Part shown: positions 56,714-64,000 of the stretch, in pieces
Layout: the number at the start of each line of letters is the position of its first letter
Numbering within the stretch: the stretch's first letter is position 1
Assembly (NCBI RefSeq): GCF_050003625.1
Contig: NC_134400.1
Span: 46,055,096-46,119,095, forward strand
Direction of reading: 5' to 3'
Source of the DNA: Haematobia irritans
Taxonomy: Eukaryota; Arthropoda; Insecta; Diptera; Muscidae
DNA: 64,000 nucleotides
Translations under genes and position numbers: made by a program
The notes under the pieces: generated by a model
Told to the model about the DNA's origin: nothing
The model's database searches: none
Seen by the model: the letters and a program-made list of their open reading frames with translations, nothing else

Positions 56714-58105
56714 TTTTTATACCCTCCACCATATGATGGGGGTATATTAACTTTGTCATTCCGTTTGTAACACATCGAAATATTGCTCTAAGATCCCATA
56801 AAGTATATATATTCTGGGTCGTGGTGAAATTCTGAGTCGATCTGAGCATGTCCGTCCGTCCGTCCGTCTGTTGAAATCACGCTAACTTCCGAACGAAACA
56901 AGCTATCGACTTGAAACTTGGCACAAGTAGTTGTTATTGATGTAGGTCGGATGGTATTGCAAATGGGCCATATCGGTCCACTTTTACGTATAGCCCCCAT
57001 ATAAATTGACCCCCAAATTTGGCTTGTGATTGCTCTAAAAGAAGCAAATTTCATCCCATCCGGCTGAAATTTGGTACATGGTGTTAGTATATGGTCTCTA
57101 ACAACCATGCAAAAATTGGTCCATATCGGTATACTTTTACGTATAGCCCCCATATAAACGGACCACCAAATTTGGCTTGCGATTGCTTTAAGAGAAGCAA
57201 ATTTCATCCGATCCGGCTGAAATTTGGTACATGGTGTTAGTATATGGTCTCTAACAACCACGCAAAAATTAGTCCACATCGGTCCATAATTATATATATC
57301 CCCCATATAAACCGATCCCCAGATTAGACCTCCGGAGCCTCTTAGAGGAGCAAAATTCATCCGATCCGGTTGAAATTTGGTACGTGGTGTTAGTATATGG
57401 TCTCTAACAACCATGCAAGAATTGGTCCATATCGGTCCATAATGATATATAGCCCCCATATAAACCGTTCCCCAGATTTGATCTCCGGAGTCTCTTGGAG
57501 GAGCAAAATTCATCCGATCCGGTTGAAATTTGCAACGTGGTGTTAGTATAAGGCCGCTAATAACCATGCTAAAATTGGTCCATATCGGTCTGTAGTTATA
57601 TATAGCCGATCCCCAATCACACAAAAATTGGTCCATATCGGTTCATAATCATGGTTGCCACTCGAACCAAAAATAATCTACCAAAATTTTATTTTTATAG
57701 AAAACATTGTCAAAATGTTATTTCTATAGAAAATTTTGTCAAAATTTTATTTCTATAGAAAATTTTGTCAAAATTTTATTTCTATAGAAATTTTTTTCCA
57801 AATTTTATTTCTATAGAAATTTTTTCCAAATTTTATTTCTATAGAAAATTTTGTTAAAATTTTACTTCTATAGAAAATGTTGTCAAAATTTTATTTCTAT
57901 AGAAATTTTAAACTTAATTATATACGTATTTAATCGGCCTTTTTTAGTTTAATATATACCACGTATGGGCTATGTGGTATATATTACGGTGTTAGGAAGT
58001 TTTAAGATACCTTGCCATCGGCTTCAGTAGAAGTTTCTACGCAATCCATGGTGGAGGGTACATAAGCTTCGGCCTGGCCAAACTTACGGCCGTATATACT
58101 TGTTT
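56714..58105 (-). mobile_element. Family A element, right arm of the second palindrome
   Basis: Begins TTTTTATACCCTCCACCATA and ends GGCCGTATATACTTGTTTTA. It lies tail to tail with 54996-56697, with a 16-bp spacer. The 282-codon open frame (56788-57636) follows the 51-codon unit. A block of the 5' leader is deleted near 58022 (GCCATCGGCTTCAGTAG). Confidence 0.88.
57680..57912 (-). repeat. 29-bp tandem array, reverse orientation
   Basis: Copies of TCTATAGAAAATTTTGTCAA plus AATTTTATT inside the A element at 56714-58105. Some copies are shortened (AAATTTTTTTCC). Confidence 0.9.
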
Positions 58106-58214
58106 TATTTTTATTAGATTTAGGCTACTCACGTTTTATGGTGGTAAATTTTTAAAGTAAGCTAAATTTTTCATAAAGTAAAGAAACACACGTTTGATTT
58201 AAATAGATTATATT

Positions 58215-59290
58215 TTAATTAACTGAAATTCTGGGTCGAGCCGTCCGTATGTCTGTTGAAATCACTCCAACTTCCCACGGAAACAAGTTATGGACTTGAA
58301 ACTTGTCACAATTAGTTGTTTTTGATGTAGGCTGATTGCAATTGGCCATATTGGACAACTTTTAGGTACACTGTAAAAAAAAGAAAAGGTTCCAAAGATT
58401 TAGTCCTTACACTAATGAGTTGGCTATTGATTTCGAGCCAAGGAAGTGGAGAATCGAAGTAAGGATACTTTTAAGACACAAATCTCTTTCAAATTTAAGT
58501 TTTGCGTACTTGATTCCAGGAAACAAATTTTAATTCATTCGTCTTTTTTTTCATCATTGTTCTTTATAAGCTATCAAAGTGCTTTAAAATTGTATTAAGG
58601 ACAACTTTGCAATTTCCAAATCCAGACTCGATTTCAAGTAGAAATTATTTTATGTTTCAAGTAAAAAACGTCTTTGGAATAAAGTATTGAAAAAAATCAC
58701 CTACTTTTGAAAGCTTTTTTGCTTTGTAATTTGTAAAGATACAAAAAGTCAACAAATTTAAAGACGATTTCATCAGCATTGAAGAGTTTTTCAGAATTAT
58801 TAGCGCCATGTTGACCTTAGTCAAACAAAATTTATTTCATGTAAAGACACTCAGTTTTAAGTCAAGTCACTTAACTATTAGAACAAAACGATTTCATTGA
58901 AAAGTTTATCGACTTTTGGAAAAGGAAAAAAAACTATGTCAGAAAAAGCAAAGCAAAATTTTCATTTGCATTTTAAGGACATGAAATCTTTGGCCTCACG
59001 AGAATAGTTTTTTTCAGTGTATAGCCCGCATGTAAATTGATCCCCAGATTTGACTTCAGGAGCCTCTTGGCAAAGCTTATTTTCGATTCCGTCGAAATTT
59101 GGTACGTGATGTTGGTACTTACTATATGCAAAAATTGGTCCATATTGGTCCATAAATATATATAGCCTCCATATATACCGAACCCCAGATTTGATTTTTA
59201 CAACCTCCTGAATAATAATGCAAGTCCTTAATAATCAGCTTGAGCTTCTTGTAAATTTCATCATATCCAGTTGCAATTTGCTAGGTGATG
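58215..59290 (-). mobile_element. Old degenerate family A copy interrupted by a MITE
   Basis: Recognisable reverse A 3' region (TTCTGGGTCGAGCCGTCCGT, GACTTGAAACTTGTCACAAT, GATGTAGGCTGATTG) and unit fragments (CCCCAGATTTGACTTCAGGA) with many changes. No termini are left. Confidence 0.7.
58379..59019 (+). mobile_element. CACTG-ended MITE, copy 3 (641 bp)
   Basis: CACTGTAAAAAA... to TTTTTTTCAGTG, flanked by TA at 58377-58378 and 59020-59021. Diverged from the 656-bp copies at 27736 and 28710 throughout. Confidence 0.88.
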
Positions 59291-60308
59291 TCCGATTAGG
59301 TTATCTTGAAAAGAGGACTCAGATTGTCCTGTCTTATGTCAGTTGACATACATCTAAGCCACTTGTCAGCTTGTTGTACATTCTAGTTTCATCATTCCAC
59401 CGTACCCGTTTTGTATTCCAGGAACTCTGTGTCTCTAACCAACTTTTTATTTTCATATAAGCTGAGACAGATGCCTACTCACCTCTAGGTTAATTCTTTT
59501 TGACCAGTAAAAGGAGGGCAGTGACAATGGAAGTGTTCCAAGCTCTCATCATCCTCGAAACACATCCTACATGCTGCTCCTATTTGGAGCAGGTATCTCT
59601 GAATTCTAGGTGACCGGTTATTATTCCCACGGCCCTCTTGACTGTCTTCCTACTCTCCTTGAGTAGTTTTCCCGTCTTTTTTTCTTTTTTTGGTTCACCC
59701 CATACTATTTGCGACGCTTTAGGTGTCCCATGCCCATTCATCCAACTGGACCCTCATTACCTTTATTAGCTTTGCGTTTTCCAAGTTCACTTCCCTATGT
59801 GTCGTAGCTATTATCACCAGCCTTTATGTTTCCTCTTATTCCGGCAACCATATGATGCGGATACTGCCGTATTCTAAGTATTAATACGGTTCGCGATCGA
59901 GCCGTAATATCTGCTATTGTCTTCATTGCCCTTCGGTAAACTGTGAACATGTTCACATTTTGCGGACTCGTGTTATTTCCGAGTCATTTAACTATGTCAT
60001 TTAGCTATGATATGAACTTCTGCCTGCAGTATTGTATGGTGGTCCACATTTTGCGGACTCGTGTTATTTCCGAGCCATTTAACTATGTCATTTAGCTATG
60101 ACATGAACTTCTGCCTGCAGTATTGTATGGTGGTCCGGTAATCAGAATAGGATTTCAGTGTCTGCGTCCTCCACATATACGCCCAGTTACGTCCTCTAAC
60201 CCATTGTCGATCCACCGGTGTAGCAGCCTTTACCTTTGATCTCTGGTTCTGGGGTCCCATTGTCCCGTGACTATTTTACTGGTGTCAGAATGTCAAACTC
60301 GATAGCTA
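59291..60308 (-). pseudogene. Degenerate LINE, RNase H and C-terminal part
   Basis: The minus strand downstream of a mariner insertion contains RNase H pieces. A block like LGVYVEDADTEILF then LPDHHTILQAEVHVIAK lies at about 60180-60080, and a zinc-type end CRMCFEDDESLEHFHCHCP at about 59575-59520. Frames are broken many times. A 91-bp tandem duplication is present at 59954-60135. The motif order resembles the intact LINE at 23126, but from another, older family. The 3' end near 59291 is estimated. Confidence 0.65.
59954..60135. repeat. Tandem duplication, 91-bp period
   Basis: CACATTTTGCGGACTCGTGT begins at 59954 and 60045. The two 91-bp units differ at only two or three bases (GAGTC/GAGCC, GATATG/GACATG). 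It duplicates part of the LINE RNase H region. Confidence 0.93.
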
Positions 60309-61293
60309 ACAGCTGATAAGTCCCCGGTCTAACAAAGAAAAATACATTTTTTGTCAAAATTCGTTTTTATTATTCAACATAGTTCCCTTCAAGAGCGATA
60401 CAACGATTATAACGACCTTCTAATTTTTTGATACCATTTTGGTAATACTCCTTCGGTTTTGGCTCAAAATAGGCCTCAGTTTCGGCGATCACCTCTTCAA
60501 TTTTTTTCCCTGCGAGCTTCCTTTTGAGGTCTGAGAACAAGAAAAAGTCGCTGTGGGCCAGATCTGGAGAATACGGTGGGTGGGGAAGCAATTCGAAGCC
60601 CAATTCATGAATTTTTGCCATCGTTCTCAATTACTTGTGGCACGGTGCGTTGTCTTGGTGGACCAACACTTTTTTCTTCTTCATATGGGACCGTTTTGCC
60701 GCGATTTCAAACTTCAAACGCTCCAATAACGCCATATAATAGTCACTGTTGATGGTTTTTCCCTTCTCAAGACAATCGATAAAAATTATTCGATGCGCAT
60801 CCCAAAAAACAGAGGCCATTACTTTTCCAGCGGACTTTTGAGTCTTTCCACGCTTCGGAGACGGTTCAACGCTCGCTGTCCACTCAGCCGACTGGACTCA
60901 GGAGTGTAGTGATGGAGCCATGTTTCATCCATTGTCACATATCGATGGAAAAACTCGGGTGTATTACGAGTTAACAGCTGCAAACACCGCTCGGAATCAT
61001 CAACACGTTGTTGTTTTTGGTCGAATGTGAGCTCGCACGGCACCCATTTTGCACAGAGCTTCCGCATATCCAAATAGTGATGAATGATATGACCAACACG
61101 TTCCTTTGATATCTTTAAGGCCTCTGATATCTCTATCAACTTCATTTTACGGTCATTCAAAATCATTTTGTGGATTTTTTCATGTTTTCGTCGGTAGTCA
61201 CCTCTTTCGGGCGTCCACTATATAAAAATAATATGCATTTAATACTAGCGACGCCATCTATGTGTCAGACCGGGGACTTATCAGCCGACCTGT
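60309..61293 (-). mobile_element. irritans-type mariner, internally deleted (985 bp)
   Basis: The right terminal repeat (61263-61293) reads from outside ACAGGTCGGCTGATAAGTCC and on to CCGGTCTGACA, matching the Himar-like irritans mariners. The left one (60309-60334) lacks five bases after ACAG. TA duplications are at 60307-60308 and 61294-61295. The element is inserted in the degenerate LINE. About 300 bp encoding the N terminus are missing compared with the usual ~1.3 kb. Confidence 0.92.
60370..61230 (-). pseudogene. irritans-type mariner transposase, broken
   Basis: Order on the minus strand: GRPKEVTTDENM, then (after a lost base) MILNDRKMKLIEISEALKIS and WVPCELTFDQKQQRVDD, with YVTMDETWLHHYTPES containing the first catalytic Asp. 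A frameshift follows, then MASVFWDAHRIIFIDCLEKG and VLVHQDNAPCH with the second Asp. An in-frame TAA comes next, then ELLPHPPYSPDLAHSDFFLF with the third Asp of the DD34D triad, and the end YNRCIALEGNYVE. The N-terminal DNA-binding domain is deleted. It cannot be active. Confidence 0.92.
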
Positions 61294-61295
61294 TA

Positions 61296-62130
61296 GGCCC
61301 CCACATGTATGCATGGATCATGGATTGTTGCGGCATTCGTCATTTCGCCCATCGTATCCCCAATTATTCTTTGATGGTTCGCCATGTTTCGTGTTTACCA
61401 ACATCTTAAATTTCATCGCAATCGTGGCGGCTACGTTTTTGATTTGAACTTCAATAGTCCAGTATCGTTCCTAAGGCTCTGCTTGACATGGCCTTCATTA
61501 CCCCAATTATGTAAAATTGTTTACGTTGCACTTCCTCTCTATATCGAAGTCCACCAAACTGTCGATGCGTGGAATGACCTAATTATACTCGCATATATCC
61601 AGTGTGGCACCTTTGGGTTCAGGCCCAGCTAAAGCTTTCTTTGATGTGACTCTTCCAAGTCAGTTTCCTGTCTAAGGTTACCCTTAATGTCTTGCTCAAA
61701 AAGCTCGGTTGAATATATTAGGCAAAATTACTCAATTACTCATAATTCTGTTTTCTCTGGGTTTATATTCAGGCTCCTGGCCAGTCTTGTCCAGTCATAT
61801 ACCACCCTTAGGACTCTTTCTGTCCTAATCCATCGATCTTCTTAGTAGTACGTTGCGTTCGCCAAGATTGTGGTAGTGACACCTTCATTTATCGGAATCG
61901 GATTCCTTACCACTTTTGGGATGGTGAAAAGGAACCAATCTCCCCTGAGGCTCTTGATACTCCCCATACCTCTTGACAAAGGCTACATAGCTAGTCTTTT
62001 TTGAAGGATTATCTTCGACTACAGGGCCAAGATGTCCTATATGGTAGAAGCTGTGCTTGCACCTCTTGCCTCAACTACAAGTGCCAAGTCTCCCAGACCT
62101 GCACTCACGATATAGAAAATTTTCTGACAA
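61296..62130 (-). pseudogene. Degenerate LINE, RT C-terminal part
   Basis: The minus strand upstream of the mariner insertion reads ERVLRVVYDWTRLARSLN then INPEKTEL, LTWKSHIKE-like, LNPKVPHWIYASIIR, TVWWTS and IKNVAATIAMKFKML, in several frames. These correspond to the RT thumb and the following region of RNase H-bearing LINEs (compare LGVNPAKTELV and LKPKIVHWLYTAVVRP in the intact LINE here). The YADD region is not recognisable. The upstream limit is uncertain. Confidence 0.65.
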
Positions 62131-62726
62131 TCGTTGACTGATAAAAAATAAATGGTGAATTTATTTGCAAAAACGCTAAAATAGCCACACTGTCACATGC
62201 CAGAGAGTAACACTCTCTCTCTTTATCTCTCTCGTACTCTTCTCCAAGCAGCTCAACGTGAACGATTCAACCATGTTTCTTGGATTAGTCAAAAACAAAA
62301 AGAACATAAAAACCAACGACCAAGATGCTGTCATTGCAACAAAATTTCTATGTCTGGCAGACGTCTGACGCCAATAGAATTTAGCGATTTTTCACTCAAG
62401 TTACCAAATTTCTAAGAAATTTCATCCATATTAAATCCTCACACACAAACACCCACGTTGTATTGAAAAAAAAATATATCCTGTAAATCCTTTTACTTGA
62501 TTTGTATCATGCCGGGAAAAGAAAAGGAATTCTGGCGCGTTGTCTATAAAACGGAAAGATATGGGAGTTTTATTTTTTGTTTTGTAGAATGCTGATTATA
62601 AGCAGGATAGTAAGGATGTCTATGAAGATGAAGCCATAACAGAATATTGTTTACTTTTAGGGTGAATGTCAAAACACCAAAATATGGCAATGCATTCTAC
62701 GAAGACAAGTGACAAAAAGAAATGAA
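62131..62726. other. fz intron, no gene seen
   Basis: Unique-looking sequence with a CT-rich tract near 62208-62230. No element or exon recognised. Confidence 0.6.
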
Positions 62727-64000
62727 ACAAGTATATACAGCAGTAAGTTCGGCCGGGCCGAATCTTAAATACCCACCACCATGAACCAAATATTAGGGTT
62801 TCCTTTGAAATTTCAGGAGGGCTTGAGGACTTGAGGACACTTCCCGAAGATAAATTTAAAGATTTCATCCATGAGGACTATATCAGATTCTGGATTTATA
62901 AGAACCATTTTTGTTTGAGTTTTAGAGGAATCATTAACATCTCTTGTAAGTGTGCAAGAAAATTATAAAATAACGTCTTGATTTGAAATCTTAAATCTGT
63001 AGAAGTAAAATCTGAAAATTTTACATTGAGTTTCAAGCAATTTTCATCATCAGTGCGCCTTCTACACCCTCAAGAAGTGAAGTCGGTCTATGTTATACGG
63101 AGGCATTACCAAATGGACTGATAAAAACTTAATCCGATACACGTTTTTGTGAGCCTAAAATACCAGAATATTTACAATTTCAGGCAAATCAGATAAAAAC
63201 TACGGTTTCTAGAAACCCAAGGAGTTAAATCGGGAGATCGTTCTTATGGGGGCTATACTGAAATATGGACCGATGCTCACCGTTTTCGGCACACCTCTTT
63301 ATGACCCGAAAATACCTCTAGATTTCCAATTTCAGGCAAATAGGATAAAAACTTCGGATTCTAGAAGCCCAAGAAGTAAAATCGGGAAATCGGTCTATAT
63401 GGGGGCTATACTAAAATATGGACCGATCCTCACCATTTTCGGCACACTTCTTTATGGTCCTAAAATACCTCTAGATTTCCAATTTCAGACAAATTGGATA
63501 AAAAATAAGGTTTCTATAAGCCCAAGACCCCAAATCGGGAGGTCGTTTTATATGGGGAACATACCAAAACATGGACCGATACTCACAATTTTTGGCACAC
63601 GTATTTGTGGTCCTACAATACCTCTAGATTTCCATTTTCAGGTAAATTGAATAAAAACTGCGGTTTCTATAAGCCCAAGAAGTAAAATCGGGAGATCGGT
63701 CTATATGGGGGCTATACCAAAATATGGACCGATACTCACAATTTTTGGCACACGTATTTGTGGTCCTACAATACCTCTAGATTTCCAATTTCCGGTAAAT
63801 TGAATAAAAACTGCGATTTCTATAAGCCAAAGAAGTAAAATCGGGAGATGGGTCTATATGGGGGCTATACCAAAATATGGACCAATACTCACAATTTTCG
63901 GCACACGTATTTGTAGTCCGACAATACCTCTAGATTTCCAATTTCAGGTAAATTGAATAAAAACTGCGGTTTCTATAAGCCCAAGAAGTAAAATCGGGAG
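62727..64000 (+). mobile_element. Family B element, copy 4, running off the window
   Basis: Starts ACAAGTATATACAGCAGTAA with the GGCCGGGCCGAA hairpin and AATACCCACCACCATGAA, then a leader nearly identical to that at 3063, and 153-bp units with GGTCTATATGGGGG. The 3' part lies outside the window. Confidence 0.88.

Noticed and set aside
62197..62415. 72-codon ORF with a CCHC-like string
   Set aside because: Too short, no family resemblance, and overlaps a CT-rich tract; probably chance.

Overview
The window comes from an AT-rich insect genome, most likely a calyptrate (house-fly or stable-fly type) dipteran. The only host gene I can recognise is frizzled (fz), the Wnt / planar-polarity receptor, on the + strand. 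Two consecutive coding exons are present (9094-9288 and 15945-16170). They cover the end of TM1 through TM4 and have good splice sites and intact frames. Everything else is intron of fz: the 3' part of one intron (1-9093), a complete 6.66-kb intron (9289-15944), and at least 47.8 kb of the next (16171-64000). I found no other host exon.

The introns are filled with nested mobile DNA. Three related, apparently non-autonomous element families dominate; I call them A, B and C. Each carries tandem copies of a 153-bp unit. A and B have terminal segments with matching inverted CCC(T/A)CCACC blocks. Family A also contains arrays of a 29-bp AT-rich repeat. In two places elements lie tail to tail, giving palindromes of about 3.5 kb (3063-6563) and 3.1 kb (54996-58105).

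Region by region: 1-9 kb holds an A element, a tRNA-like SINE, the B palindrome and a broken DD37E mariner-type transposon. 9.3-15.9 kb holds an R1-like LINE cut by an A element, a SINE and a second A element that itself contains a SINE. 17-20.7 kb is a 29-bp array split by an A element. 22-29.5 kb holds a hAT remnant, a C element split by a young LINE (open RT-RNase H frame, 15-bp target duplication) and a SINE, then a (TA)n tract and a B element carrying two inverted 656-bp MITEs. 31.5-37 kb holds a GC-rich hAT-type MITE, an A element, a LINE 3' remnant and degenerate 29-bp repeats. 38-51 kb is a hairpin element split by an 8.15-kb Gypsy-type LTR retrotransposon (2.19-kb LTRs, tRNA-Lys primer site, a RING-H2 ORF next to pol) and by an A element that carries a MITE and another A element. 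53.6-64 kb holds a second DD37E element, the A palindrome, a decayed LINE split by an irritans-type mariner, and a B element running off the end.

The genes do not form a pathway. The content is a record of sequential insertion, and several insertion events can be ordered from target-site duplications and nesting. The SINE and the young LINE share their last ~70 bp and the CCTAA tail, which identifies a likely LINE/SINE partner pair.
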